DNA of 53,231 nucleotides from Candidatus Nanoarchaeia archaeon (GCA_028717785.1 JAQUND010000009.1:1-53231), one strand, 5' to 3'. Positions 43,298 to 52,550 are shown, counted from the stretch's first letter. A program made the numbers and translations. The notes: generated by a model not told the origin, from the sequence alone.

Positions 43298-44468
43298 GAA
43301 CCTTTGATTTCTTTCTAGTTTTTAATATGATCCAAATTAATAGTAATAGTATAATTACAACAATTGCTAAAGAAAAGAAATATCCCTTATTTAATTCAGA
43401 TTGTTTTTGAATTACTTGTTGTTCTGTAACTGTTTCTTTTGGAGGTAATTCTTCTGGAATTTCTTCATTAACTAAAGGTTTATAATAAATATAAACTGGA
43501 TAAGCTGCACTAACACCCTGTGCAGTTAATTTTATTTCTCCATTATAATTTTTATCAATATTTTTATTTGGATTAATTATCATATTAATCTCTTCTATGG
43601 AATCTGCTTTTACTGAATTGAAAGTAGTTGTATTTAATATAATTATTTGATTTAAATTTCCTGAAAGTTCTACTTTAACATCATGTATTTCTGATGTCCA
43701 AACATTCTTGAATCTAACAGTTCCATAAACTATTTTATCTTTTTTAACAGAAACATTGATTTGACTTAGATCTTCTATAAATTTAAGTGCATTTTGGGGT
43801 CTTATATTTTCTTGAACAGCTGTTGGTGGAACTTCTGCTTTAGCAATTACCAATACTGGAACTAAAAATTCTATATCATTATAAAAAATTTGTAAAACTC
43901 TTTCTCCAGGACTATCTACTTTTGCATTTATCTTTAAAAAATCTCCAGATTGAAGTTTATATTCATTATAATTTAATGTTCCATTAATTATTTTTAATTT
44001 TAAATTTAAAGGATTAAGTCCATTATTTTTTAATTCTAAATTAAAATAATTTTGATTTGAATAATCTATATTTATAGCTGCAGGATTGATAGAAATTGTA
44101 TCTCCATCCCTAATATTATTTTTTAATAAAGTAGTATCAGTTTTCATTTGTAAAAGACCATTAAGAGCATAAAAATAAGGTCCTACTGAAATAGTATAAT
44201 TATCATCCCTCATTGATTCAGGTATAGTAAAATATAGATAATAACGTGAATCTGTAAATTTAACTATATAATAAGGGATTGAAACTTTCCTATTTTCTGA
44301 ATCAAAAATATTAATATGTTCGTATTTTATTTCATTAGGGGGGTAAACAAAAGATAATTTAGCTAAAACAGTATCTCCAACATTATAAGAATCTTTATTT
44401 AATTCTATAGCCGAATTTACTAAAGGCACTAATGCCAACACCAATATAAATAATATTATCTTTTTCAT
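43275..44468 (-). CDS. Type I membrane surface protein, partner of toroid protein
   Basis: 397 residues. Signal peptide (MKKIILFILVLALVPLVNSA), several beta-sandwich segments with N-glycosylation-type sequons, an Ig/CARDB-like portion around DKIVYGTVRFKNVWTSEIHD, then a Pro/Glu-rich stalk, one membrane helix (FFSLAIVVIILLLLIWIIL) and a short basic tail. It follows the toroid protein gene with an ATGA overlap, so the two are coupled and probably act together. Function unknown. Confidence 0.75.
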   Translation of the reverse strand: MKKIILFILVLALVPLVNSAIELNKDSYNVGDTVLAKLSFVYPPNEIKYEHINIFDSENRKVSIPYYIVKFTDSRYYLYFTIPESMRDDNYTISVGPYFYALNGLLQMKTDTTLLKNNIRDGDTISINPAAINIDYSNQNYFNLELKNNGLNPLNLKLKIINGTLNYNEYKLQSGDFLKINAKVDSPGERVLQIFYNDIEFLVPVLVIAKAEVPPTAVQENIRPQNALKFIEDLSQINVSVKKDKIVYGTVRFKNVWTSEIHDVKVELSGNLNQIIILNTTTFNSVKADSIEEINMIINPNKNIDKNYNGEIKLTAQGVSAAYPVYIYYKPLVNEEIPEELPPKETVTEQQVIQKQSELNKGYFFSLAIVVIILLLLIWIILKTRKKSKVLTFSNHR

Positions 44469-46255
44469 TTTCCTAACAACTTTTTTGCCTCCTGTAATGA
44501 TTTTTCTAAAGCATCTTCAACATCATCTTGTTTTCTTGATCTTTGTGTAAATGGTTGTTGTGGTCTTTGCACTTGTTGAACATTTTGAACAGGTTTAGAT
44601 TCTTTTTGAGCAACATACTCTTCAAAACTTTTTCCTTTAGCTTTTGGTTTTTTTCCACCAAATAAACCCTTAAAATTAAATAAATCACCAAAACCTTTAC
44701 CTGCTTTATAAATACTAAAATAATAAAATGCTCCTCCACCTAAAGAAAGAAGTAATAATAAAATCCAAATCCATAATGAAGATTTTTTACACTCAGGTGC
44801 ATCTACACAAGCTGGATCTTTACAATCAATAAAACCATTATTATCATTATCAATTTTATCATTACAAATTTCATTTTCTACTACTAGAGCTTGATCTACA
44901 CAACTACAAGAATTATAATCACAATACTGATTTTCTGAACAATCAGAATCAGATTCACAAGCATCACCTGTAGATTTAGAACAACCAGATTTTACACAAG
45001 CACATAAATCACAACTATAACCTACACCTTTTTTAGTTACACAATCACTATCTGAAATACATTCATCTGTAGCCTTACAAGTACAACTAGTATCGGCTGC
45101 ACAATCAGGATCTTGACAATCTATTAAACCATCACCATCATTATCAATTAAATCATTACATATTAATTCTACATTTCCTGCTTCCATTCCTAAATATACT
45201 GGTTTTGTATCTATTGAACCATGTATTGCAATTAAAGCCATTGCAGTATCTATAATTTTGTGATTCCAACTAAAATCTTTTTTATCTCTCTTTAAACTTA
45301 ACCAATTTGTTGCATTAAGATATGCATCTTGATTACCATCTAACATTACTAAAGATGCAAATGAAGTAGTATAAACATCATCAACCCAACTTCCAGATGC
45401 TTTTTGTTTATCTTTTAACATTGTAGCATAAGCTGGACTTTTTGTAATTAAATATAATAAAGATAGTTTTAATGGATTTTGAGATATTTCAGTTAATCTT
45501 TCTTCTAAATAAGGAATTGTATGCACTTCTTCTCCTAATTCATTTAAAACCCACGTTGCATATAAAGTTGAATCTAAATCGCAAGCATTTCCAGAAATTT
45601 TTGGAAAACAAGCATTATTTACACTAATATCTTTTTGTTGTGTTTGTTCATCCTGTAATAAAAAAGTCTCTTTATATTGAGGTGTATCAATATTATATAA
45701 TAAAGAAATATGCATATTTGGATCTCCTAAATCTGCACAGTCAACAGAATAAACTTTTGATTTACTAGTTCCCATTGCATTAATGGTATTAATATCAATC
45801 CAACCTTGCGATTGAGAAACACTTACTTTCTTTACTACATTATCTGAAGAAATGTCACAAGTACCATTTGCAGTTGTTGCAATTTGAATAATCCACTTTC
45901 CACCTGTTGAACCTGCGGCAATTTCTTTATTGTTTAACCAAGTAATGGTAGAATTTGTATTTTGACCTGTTTTTTCTAATAATAACAAAGCAAATGCAGT
46001 ATTTATAACATCACAATTTCCACTAGGCCAACAATCATTATTATTAATAAATTTGTTTAAATTTTCTGTAATATCTATACCTTGATTATTTAATGCTAAC
46101 AAAGCCAAAACATTTTCTCTTGAATTATCATTTATTACTGTATTATTTGATAACCAATCATAACTTGTAATAACATCAAAAGAACTAGTATCTTCAGCAA
46201 TTACAAAGGGTAATAATAAAAATACTACAATTATAATCAAAGATAATCTCATCAA
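44465..46255 (-). CDS. Surface protein with alpha/alpha-toroid and DxDxD Cys repeats
   Basis: 596 residues. Signal peptide, then repeats such as NVLALLALNNQGIDITE, AFALLLLEKTG, ATWVLNELGEEVHTIPYLEE and MALIAIHGS, of the alpha/alpha-toroid (prenyltransferase/terpenoid cyclase-like) fold. Two ICNDLIDNDGDGLIDCQDPDC-type calcium-loop repeats (near 365 and 465) flank a Cys-rich centre. A membrane helix (WIWILLLLLSLGGGAFYYF) precedes a cytosolic tail with a Gln/Lys-rich segment. Ca2+ binding to DNDGDG is inferred. Upstream gene of the pair with the 397-residue protein. Confidence 0.75.
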   Translation of the reverse strand: MMRLSLIIIVVFLLLPFVIAEDTSSFDVITSYDWLSNNTVINDNSRENVLALLALNNQGIDITENLNKFINNNDCWPSGNCDVINTAFALLLLEKTGQNTNSTITWLNNKEIAAGSTGGKWIIQIATTANGTCDISSDNVVKKVSVSQSQGWIDINTINAMGTSKSKVYSVDCADLGDPNMHISLLYNIDTPQYKETFLLQDEQTQQKDISVNNACFPKISGNACDLDSTLYATWVLNELGEEVHTIPYLEERLTEISQNPLKLSLLYLITKSPAYATMLKDKQKASGSWVDDVYTTSFASLVMLDGNQDAYLNATNWLSLKRDKKDFSWNHKIIDTAMALIAIHGSIDTKPVYLGMEAGNVELICNDLIDNDGDGLIDCQDPDCAADTSCTCKATDECISDSDCVTKKGVGYSCDLCACVKSGCSKSTGDACESDSDCSENQYCDYNSCSCVDQALVVENEICNDKIDNDNNGFIDCKDPACVDAPECKKSSLWIWILLLLLSLGGGAFYYFSIYKAGKGFGDLFNFKGLFGGKKPKAKGKSFEEYVAQKESKPVQNVQQVQRPQQPFTQRSRKQDDVEDALEKSLQEAKKLLGK

Positions 46256-46313
46256 TGCACCTCTAAGGTAACTAAATAGGAATTTATTTAAAAACCTTTC
46301 TATTACCCTATTT

Positions 46314-46898
46314 ATGAATATTAAAAATAAACAGTTTTTAACGCATGGAAAAAGAGGTTTTATCTATACTGGATTATTAAATGGAAAGAAAATTGTTATT
46401 AAATCTAAAAATCCTAATAGTTTAGCTGAAGGAAGAATAAAAAATGAATATACTTTTTTAAAAATATTAAATAAACATAAAATAGGACCAAAATTAATTA
46501 AATTTTCTAATAATTCTATTATTTATTATTATGTAAAAGGAGAATTTATTTTAGATTATATTGAAAAAAATGAAAAGAAAAAAATTATTTCTATATTAAA
46601 AGAAATTTTAAAACAATGTTTTATTTTAGATAAATTAAAAATTAATAAATTAGAAATGCATTTTCCTATTAAGCATATCATAATTGATAAAAAACCAGTA
46701 TTAATTGATTTTGAAAGATGTTATTTCACTGAAAATCCGAAAAATGTTACTCAATTCTGTCAATTTCTAATGTCTATTAAAGAATTATTAGTAAAGAAAA
46801 AAATAAATATTAATGAAAAAGAATTTATTAAAATATTAAAAGAATATAAATCTAAACAGAATAATAAAAATTTTAAAAAAATCATAAAATTAATTTAA
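46314..46898 (+). CDS. Predicted protein kinase-like protein (COG2112-like)
   Basis: 194 residues. GKRGFIYTG glycine loop, KKIVIKSKNP with the catalytic Lys, KNEYTFLKILNKH helix C, HFPIKHIIIDKKPVLIDFER in place of HRD...DFG (DFE here), and NPKNVTQFCQFL. This is the archaeal COG2112 group of predicted Ser/Thr kinases, related to Bud32/RIO. The Asp of DFE is kept, so activity is possible. Target unknown. Own promoter in the divergent gap at 46256. Confidence 0.85.
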   Translation: MNIKNKQFLTHGKRGFIYTGLLNGKKIVIKSKNPNSLAEGRIKNEYTFLKILNKHKIGPKLIKFSNNSIIYYYVKGEFILDYIEKNEKKKIISILKEILKQCFILDKLKINKLEMHFPIKHIIIDKKPVLIDFERCYFTENPKNVTQFCQFLMSIKELLVKKKININEKEFIKILKEYKSKQNNKNFKKIIKLI

Positions 46899-47098
46899 CA
46901 ATCTCTAAGAGATTTTCTACAAAGATTATATAGTTGACCATCTAATTCTCCAAGTTGAGAATATTCTCTTGGATCCGAAGATTGGCATAAATCTAAAATT
47001 ATTTCAGCATCTTCAGGAATATATAAGATACGAGGATGATAATATATACACTTTCCTTCAGGACAAGGACATTTTAGCTCTTCTTCTAAGCCTGCCAT
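46895..47098 (-). CDS. Small Cys-rich cytosolic protein
   Basis: 67 residues, MAGLEEELKCPCPEGKCIYY followed by YIPEDAEIILDLCQSSDPRE and NLCRKSLRDC. Six Cys in a CPCxxxxC plus LC/LC/C pattern suggest a zinc or Fe-S site. No signal peptide. Overlaps the kinase gene convergently by 4 nt. Family unknown. Confidence 0.65.
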   Translation of the reverse strand: MAGLEEELKCPCPEGKCIYYHPRILYIPEDAEIILDLCQSSDPREYSQLGELDGQLYNLCRKSLRDC

Positions 47099-47157
47099 AA
47101 ATTAATTAACCTTTTTTAGTATTTAACCTTTTATATAATTTTAAATATATTTTAGAA

Positions 47158-48441
47158 TTACTTTTTACTATTAAATTTTTTAATATTTACTTTTCTAACT
47201 GCATAATTTACTGGATTTTTTATTTTCCCACATAATCCATCAGGATTACAGATTCCTATGGATTTATAGTAAGATTGATTATCACAATTTGCAGGTAATA
47301 TTTTTGTATTTTGCCTTTTATACCATAAAACTTGAGCTTTAATATACCCTTCTTTTAAGGGTTCATAATTTTTCTTATTCCATTCATTCAAAAATGCTTC
47401 AATTTTTTCAATAGACCAACCCATATTAATTAAAAAATTCATTAAAATAAAGATACTTCTCTTTCTTCCATCTTGTTTTAATCCAGCCATTAAACTTGTA
47501 ATGCAAGGAGGAAAATATTCTTCTGTAATTTCTTTTTCTGGAAAAGTAGAAATTGTTTTATACTCTGGTTTTACAACTTCTTTTTTCATATTCCAATCAT
47601 AAGCTTGTAATAACAAATTTTTAGCAGATTCAGGAGTTACATTTTCATAATCTAAAAATTTAATATCTGTTTTAACATTTTTTATTTCTGCATCTTCAAT
47701 TTTAAAACTTTTTATATCTTTTATTGGAATACTTACCAAACCTCTTTTTTCATTTAAAGAATAAACAGATCTAAACATATGTCTACTTGAAATTAAAATT
47801 GTATCAATATCAACAACATTAAAAGGATCAAATTTTCCATCGGTTAATAATTCATTTTGTGTTTTATGAACATTATTAGCTAACTCTTCCAAAGAAAATT
47901 TCAATAATTTTTCTGTTAAAAATGGTTTTATCATTTCTTTCAAATAAGAAGCAATAACTCTAACTAAATCTGGAAATAATAATCTTACATTATCTCCTCT
48001 AATAGTTTCTGGAAAAGCTTCAAATGGAACTGCAATATGAAATCCTGCATTACCTGAATATTTTATAGAAATATCTTTAACCTCATGAAATTTTAAAGCC
48101 TCAACTAGTAAATCAGCAGTTAATTTAGAGTAATCTAAACATTTTGAATCAATATCTAATAATAAATCAAATCCTAATCTTAATTCATCTAATTCCTTTT
48201 TAGTCATTCCAGATTTTAATTGTAATGGATCTTTCCAACGTTCAACAGAAACATGTAAAGAAGTCATTCCATCTCTAACTAAAGAATTAATATCTCCAGT
48301 ATAATTAATAACTTCTGGTCTTTTACCTCTAATTTGATTAATCCATATTTGTACTTCTCTATTTTTAGAAATCTTTAGTAATTCATTCTGGATATCCTTT
48401 CTATTATAATACTCTCTAACTAGTTTAGGATCAATTTCCAT
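47158..48441 (-). CDS. priS: DNA primase, PriS catalytic domain fused to PriL-type Fe-S domain
   Basis: 427 residues. The N-terminal primase core has the catalytic LGFDLLLDIDSKCLDYS, IKYSGNAGFHIAVPFEAFP (SGxxGxH) and ISSRHMFRSVYSLNEKRG. The C-terminal about 120 residues (PPCITSLMAGLKQDG, LINMGWSIEKIEAF, then Cys386, Cys398 and Cys404 in CDNQSYYKSIGICNPDGLC) match the 4Fe-4S C-terminal domain normally on PriL. Most archaea encode separate PriS and PriL. The fused form is known from Nanoarchaeum. Synthesises replication primers. Confidence 0.92.
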   Translation of the reverse strand: MEIDPKLVREYYNRKDIQNELLKISKNREVQIWINQIRGKRPEVINYTGDINSLVRDGMTSLHVSVERWKDPLQLKSGMTKKELDELRLGFDLLLDIDSKCLDYSKLTADLLVEALKFHEVKDISIKYSGNAGFHIAVPFEAFPETIRGDNVRLLFPDLVRVIASYLKEMIKPFLTEKLLKFSLEELANNVHKTQNELLTDGKFDPFNVVDIDTILISSRHMFRSVYSLNEKRGLVSIPIKDIKSFKIEDAEIKNVKTDIKFLDYENVTPESAKNLLLQAYDWNMKKEVVKPEYKTISTFPEKEITEEYFPPCITSLMAGLKQDGRKRSIFILMNFLINMGWSIEKIEAFLNEWNKKNYEPLKEGYIKAQVLWYKRQNTKILPANCDNQSYYKSIGICNPDGLCGKIKNPVNYAVRKVNIKKFNSKK

Positions 48442-48513
48442 ATATTATCTATAAATAATAGGTTTATATGAATTATGTAGGTATAAAATAGAAAATAAAA
48501 GAAAAAGAATAAT

Positions 48514-48786
48514 TTATTTTTTAAGCATTTCATTTAACTGATTTATTGCTCTTTTTTCTACATCTTTAGGTGTTCTTGATTCCCAATCTTTACTTTTTAA
48601 TAAGGTTATTGATTCAGAAACTAATCTTTCAACTTCTTTTATATTTGACACACATTTTTCAATAATCTCTAATGGAATTTGAAGTTCATATCCAGATAAT
48701 TTCATTTCTACAGCAATAGAACCACACACATTTTCTATATTTACTAATTTACTTAACCCAGAATCATAATGTTTATTTCGTACTAT
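48514..48786 (-). CDS. Small hypothetical protein with an apparent ATA start
   Basis: About 90 residues if initiated at the ATA at 48786, which lies 7 nt after a GGAGG site. The only canonical start, a GTG at 48729, has no such site and would remove VRNKHYDSGLSKLVNIEN. The rest is helical: YELQIPLEIIEKCVSNIKEV and TPKDVEKRAINQLNEML. No signal or membrane segment. Unknown family. The start assignment is uncertain. Confidence 0.55.
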   Translation of the reverse strand: MVRNKHYDSGLSKLVNIENVCGSIAVEMKLSGYELQIPLEIIEKCVSNIKEVERLVSESITLLKSKDWESRTPKDVEKRAINQLNEMLKK

Positions 48787-48867
48787 TTTTATCCCTCCCT
48801 TTAAAATATTATAGAAAACTTAATATTTTTTAATATATATATATATCGTTTCTAGAAAATATAGAAT

Positions 48868-49323
48868 TTATTTAGATTTTTTAGAACAATTGTCTAATTC
48901 TACTAGTTCTTGCTGTAATTCTTGTCCTCTTAAACCAACTAATTGAACATCTTCTTGTAATTTTTCTACAATAGATTCTAATTCTTTAATTTGATTATCA
49001 ATTAATTGTTTTGTTTCCATAATTGGTTTTTTAACTGTAATATTTGAACCAACATTTAATAATAAATCCTTACTATCAATAGAACCTTCAGCAAATATTC
49101 CTGGACCTAAAGCAAAAAACATTTTAGAACCTGTTTTAACTTTTTCAAATTCAGTTAAATCATCATCTACTTTTTTAAGTTCAAGAATTTGTTGATTAAT
49201 ACCCATTAACTGTTGTTGTATTTGTTTTATTTGAGCATCAACTGTTTGTAATTCAGCATATTTTTGATGCATTGATTCATGATTATGATCATGGTTACAA
49301 TTCTCGTGATTACATTTATCCAT
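48868..49323 (-). CDS. pfdA: Prefoldin alpha subunit with metal-binding N-terminus
   Basis: 151 residues. Coiled-coil helices flank the beta-hairpin region FFALGPGIFAEGSIDSKDLL and NVGSNITVKKPIMETKQLI, the alpha-type prefoldin signature. The first about 20 residues (MDKCNHENCNHDHNHESMHQ) are His/Cys-rich, an addition not typical of PfdA, and would bind zinc or nickel. Holdase delivering unfolded proteins to the thermosome. 1 nt after eL14, co-transcribed with the ribosomal operon. Confidence 0.92.
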   Translation of the reverse strand: MDKCNHENCNHDHNHESMHQKYAELQTVDAQIKQIQQQLMGINQQILELKKVDDDLTEFEKVKTGSKMFFALGPGIFAEGSIDSKDLLLNVGSNITVKKPIMETKQLIDNQIKELESIVEKLQEDVQLVGLRGQELQQELVELDNCSKKSK

Positions 49324-49324
49324 T

Positions 49325-49648
49325 TTATTTCTTAGCTTTCTTTACTTTCTTAACTTCTTTTTTAACTTTTACTGGTTTAGTTTTTTTCTCTTTAGTTTTT
49401 TGTTTTCTTGTTTCTACTTTTAATTTTTCATGCTTCATTAATTCATGAAGTTCTGCTGTTGAAATTCCTTTTTTTATTTTAATAATATTTTCAGTTGGTT
49501 CTAGGTGAGAAACATTACATAATCTTCTTTTAACATTTCCATCAACCATAACATGAGTTTTATTTTTAAGATCTACAATTACACATAATTTACCTGCTTC
49601 TCTTCCAGCTATTTTGTAACAAACTCTACCAAGATCCATTAAGCTCAT
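49325..49648 (-). CDS. rpl14e: Ribosomal protein eL14
   Basis: 107 residues. MDLGRVCYKIAGREAGKLCV, then VIVDLKNKTHVMVDGNVKRR and HLEPTENIIKIKKG are the eL14 core. A Lys-rich tail of about 30 residues (KEKKTKPVKVKKEVKKVKKA) follows, longer than usual. Overlaps eL34 by 4 nt. Large-subunit protein. Confidence 0.96.
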   Translation of the reverse strand: MSLMDLGRVCYKIAGREAGKLCVIVDLKNKTHVMVDGNVKRRLCNVSHLEPTENIIKIKKGISTAELHELMKHEKLKVETRKQKTKEKKTKPVKVKKEVKKVKKAKK

Positions 49649-49917
49649 TTGGAACTCCTTAATTTTTTCTTTAAATATGATTTAGTACATGAACTACATA
49701 AAACTCCACCATATGGTCTTGATGGTCTTTTTTTTGTTTTTTGTGTTGTACTCATTTTGTATGGTCTTTCATTCAAAACTCCAGATAAAACCTTACCACA
49801 AGAACTACATTTAGCCTTAGCTGGCTTCTTTTTTCTATAATGTATTTTTACTCTACTACCTGCTAATTTAACAAATACTCTTCTAAAAGTCCTTGATTTT
49901 AATCTTCCTAAGTTCAT
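49645..49917 (-). CDS. rpl34e: Ribosomal protein eL34
   Basis: 90 residues. LKSRTFRRVFVKLAGSRVKI, zinc-ribbon CSSCGKVLSGV...CSSC, and RPSRPYGGVLC. Typical eL34 length. Sits after DUF106 in the spc operon tail; in several archaea adk precedes DUF106 and cmk lies between eL34 and eL14, neither of which is found here. Confidence 0.96.
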   Translation of the reverse strand: MNLGRLKSRTFRRVFVKLAGSRVKIHYRKKKPAKAKCSSCGKVLSGVLNERPYKMSTTQKTKKRPSRPYGGVLCSSCTKSYLKKKLRSSK

Positions 49918-49954
49918 TTTTTTTTAGTGCTAATTAAATTTAAAAAGGTTTGCT

Positions 49955-50710
49955 TTAGTTAATTTTTAACACTTTTCTCAATACTGAGTTAATAACTATA
50001 GCTAATATTAAATATACCCAAAACCAACTTAAACCAAATACTCTTACTGGTTCATTACTTACTTTTATTGTTCTCAAATCTAAATTAATCAATTTATCTG
50101 GATTTTTATATTTTCGTTCTTTTGAAATTAACAAATCTTTAGAGTATGTATTGTTATTAAAAATAAAATTTAAATTATAGTCTCCTTCTTGTCCTTTTAA
50201 TAAAAATCCTGCTTTATTATTTTCAATTTTTTGTATTTTTCCATTAATAGATTCAATTTCAGTTGGAATTACAATTTCAACATCACCATTAATATTATCC
50301 TTAAAAGTTAAATTAATACTAAATTGTGTATCTGGTTGAATGGGATAATAAGCAAGATGACCTGCAAACCAACCAAATATAATTAATATAGGTAACATAG
50401 TAACTAACATTGGTTTCATTGTCTCTCTCATTTGAATCATTGATTTTTCCATAGAAATTTTTTGTAATTCTGCTAATTTAGCAGGATTATTTGTTGCTTC
50501 TTTCATATCTTTTCTTAATTTTGTCATATCCTCTCTAATACCTTTAAGAACAACTTGATCAGTCATTTTTTTATAAATAAAAAGTGTAATTAATGTAACA
50601 ATTAATGTAATAACAAAAATTCCCCAAAATGGAGGTAATTTTAATAAAATTCCAAATACTGGATCTAAGATAGGTCCAAATATATTGTTAAATGTATCAG
50701 TAATTGCCAT
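49955..50710 (-). CDS. DUF106 / YidC-EMC3-like membrane protein
   Basis: 251 residues. Three to four membrane helices: PPFWGIFVITLIVTLITLFI, METMKPMLVTMLPILIIFG-like segment and C-terminal SWFWVYLILAIVINSVL. Cytosolic coiled-coil between TM1 and TM2 (IREDMTKLRKDMKEATNNPA) and an external beta domain. DUF106 is the archaeal YidC/EMC3/TMCO1 insertase family. Adjacent to secY with one base spacing, consistent with co-translational membrane insertion. Confidence 0.93.
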   Translation of the reverse strand: MAITDTFNNIFGPILDPVFGILLKLPPFWGIFVITLIVTLITLFIYKKMTDQVVLKGIREDMTKLRKDMKEATNNPAKLAELQKISMEKSMIQMRETMKPMLVTMLPILIIFGWFAGHLAYYPIQPDTQFSINLTFKDNINGDVEIVIPTEIESINGKIQKIENNKAGFLLKGQEGDYNLNFIFNNNTYSKDLLISKERKYKNPDKLINLDLRTIKVSNEPVRVFGLSWFWVYLILAIVINSVLRKVLKIN

Positions 50711-50711
50711 T

Positions 50712-52115
50712 TTATTTTCCCATTACTTTTCTTAAAGCAGGATACATATCCATCATATGTTGATTAGCAACATCTTCATATAATCTATAAATAATCATAA
50801 CTGCTAATAAAATACCTGTTCCTCTTCCTAATGCACCAGATAAATCTGCTAAAGAAGCAAGTAAACCAACTGCAATAGCACCCATAACAGTTAAAGGTAA
50901 AATATATCTTTTAAGAATACTTTCTAAAACTCTTTGATCTCTTCTAAATCCAGGAATTTGTAATCCAGAATCCATAATTTTTTGTGCTTGTGAACTTGCA
51001 TCCATTCCTGCAGTTTGCATCCAAAATAAACCAAAGATTACAGCACCAGCTATAAAAAATAAAACATAAATTATTGATTGTAAGATTGTAGTAAATGAAA
51101 ATGAATTAGTAATAATTAATTGTAAAATATTTGGTGCATTAACCCATTTGATAAATCCACTAGCAGGTGTACTTCCTGAAAAAGTTCCTAATAAAGGATA
51201 TCCCCAATTTTCTAAAAGTTTAGCAACTAATTGTATATTTGCAATTAAAGCTGCAATTAAAATAACTGGAATATTACTAGTATATAAAAAATGTAAGGGC
51301 CATCTTATTCCATGTCCTCTTACTCTTCCAAAAGATAAAGGAATTTCTATTTTCATAGATTGGAAATAAGTTGCAATAAAAAATACTAATACAGTTGCTA
51401 ATATTGTTGAAATAGCAATTATTGCTCCAGTTGGATCTCCTCCTGCAAGAGATAATAAAAATACCCATAATTGACCAACCGGTGCTTGACCAGAACCAAA
51501 TGCCCATGTTCCAGTTGTTGTTAAAGGAGAAAGTGCTCTAACAAATACTTCCATAGAAACATTAGCTGCAATAAATAAACTAACTCCTGATCCAAATCCC
51601 CATTTTTGCATAACTTCATCAAGATATAAAACAATTAATCCACCCACTATTAATTGAGCAACTAAAATCCATTCCATAAAAAAATATTGTGCAGGTTGTA
51701 ATTCTGCAGGTGGAGCTAAACCACCCATAAATACATAAATAATTGATTCAAATATAATAAAAAATATCGCTAAAATCTTTTGAATTCCTTGAAATCTAAT
51801 TCTTCCTTCTTTTGTTGCTGTATCAAATTTAACTATTCCTGATCCATTAAGTAATTGTAATACAATTGAAGCTGTAACAATTGGACCAATACCAAGAGAC
51901 ATAATAGAACCAAAACTTGCTCCTAATATAATTGATAATTGTTCAAAATTAGCTAAATTATTTGGACCAAGTCCATACAGAGGAATAACTGATAATAAAA
52001 AAAATGCAACTAAACTAATAATTGTCCATTTTAATTTTTCTTTAAATGATAATTTTTTTTGTAATGGACCTGCAACTTCAGGTAAATTATTAAGAAGAGT
52101 ATCTATAATACTCAT
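50712..52115 (-). CDS. secY: Preprotein translocase SecY
   Basis: 467 residues with ten membrane helices. PLQKKLSFKEKLKWTIISLV at the N-terminus, SIMSLGIGPIVTASIVLQLL (plug/TM2 region), EVMQKWGFGSGVSLFIAANV, ATYFQSMKIEIPLSFGRVRG and IPGFRRDQRVLESILKRYIL. Protein-conducting channel for the many exported proteins here. ATGA overlap with uL15. Confidence 0.97.
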   Translation of the reverse strand: MSIIDTLLNNLPEVAGPLQKKLSFKEKLKWTIISLVAFFLLSVIPLYGLGPNNLANFEQLSIILGASFGSIMSLGIGPIVTASIVLQLLNGSGIVKFDTATKEGRIRFQGIQKILAIFFIIFESIIYVFMGGLAPPAELQPAQYFFMEWILVAQLIVGGLIVLYLDEVMQKWGFGSGVSLFIAANVSMEVFVRALSPLTTTGTWAFGSGQAPVGQLWVFLLSLAGGDPTGAIIAISTILATVLVFFIATYFQSMKIEIPLSFGRVRGHGIRWPLHFLYTSNIPVILIAALIANIQLVAKLLENWGYPLLGTFSGSTPASGFIKWVNAPNILQLIITNSFSFTTILQSIIYVLFFIAGAVIFGLFWMQTAGMDASSQAQKIMDSGLQIPGFRRDQRVLESILKRYILPLTVMGAIAVGLLASLADLSGALGRGTGILLAVMIIYRLYEDVANQHMMDMYPALRKVMGK

Positions 52116-52549
52116 GATAAAATTTCACCACCAGCTTTTTCAATTTTTTCTTTTGCATTAGCTGAACAAAAATCACAAGTTATTTTTAATTTATATTTAA
52201 TATTTCCAGTTCCTATTAATTTATCATAACCTAAATCTCTTAAATTAATAATGTAATGATCTCCTTCTTTTTTTCCAAATTTAGAAAGATTATCTTGTAA
52301 TGCTACGATATTAATTGCTTTTTTAACTTGTCTTGTTCTTTTATTTATACTTGTGAATCCATGTCTACCATAATATTCTTGTCCAAATGTTTTTAAAATT
52401 AATATTTTTTTATGATGAGCTCTTTTACCAGAACCAGCCATACCTACACCACCATGACTACCTGCACCTCTATGCCTTTTCTTAGCACCCCAACCATGAG
52501 TGGTTGAAGCTCTTTGTCTAGTATTTTTTTTTCTTTTATGAACTACCAT
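52112..52549 (-). CDS. rpl15: Ribosomal protein uL15
   Basis: 145 residues. STTHGWGAKKRHRGAGSHGG, then GMAGSGKRAHHKKI, YYGRHGFTSINKR and a C-terminal KLKITCDFCSANAKEKIEKA. Standard archaeal uL15, upstream of secY in the spc operon. Confidence 0.97.
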   Translation of the reverse strand: MVVHKRKKNTRQRASTTHGWGAKKRHRGAGSHGGVGMAGSGKRAHHKKILILKTFGQEYYGRHGFTSINKRTRQVKKAINIVALQDNLSKFGKKEGDHYIINLRDLGYDKLIGTGNIKYKLKITCDFCSANAKEKIEKAGGEILS

Positions 52550-52550
52550 T

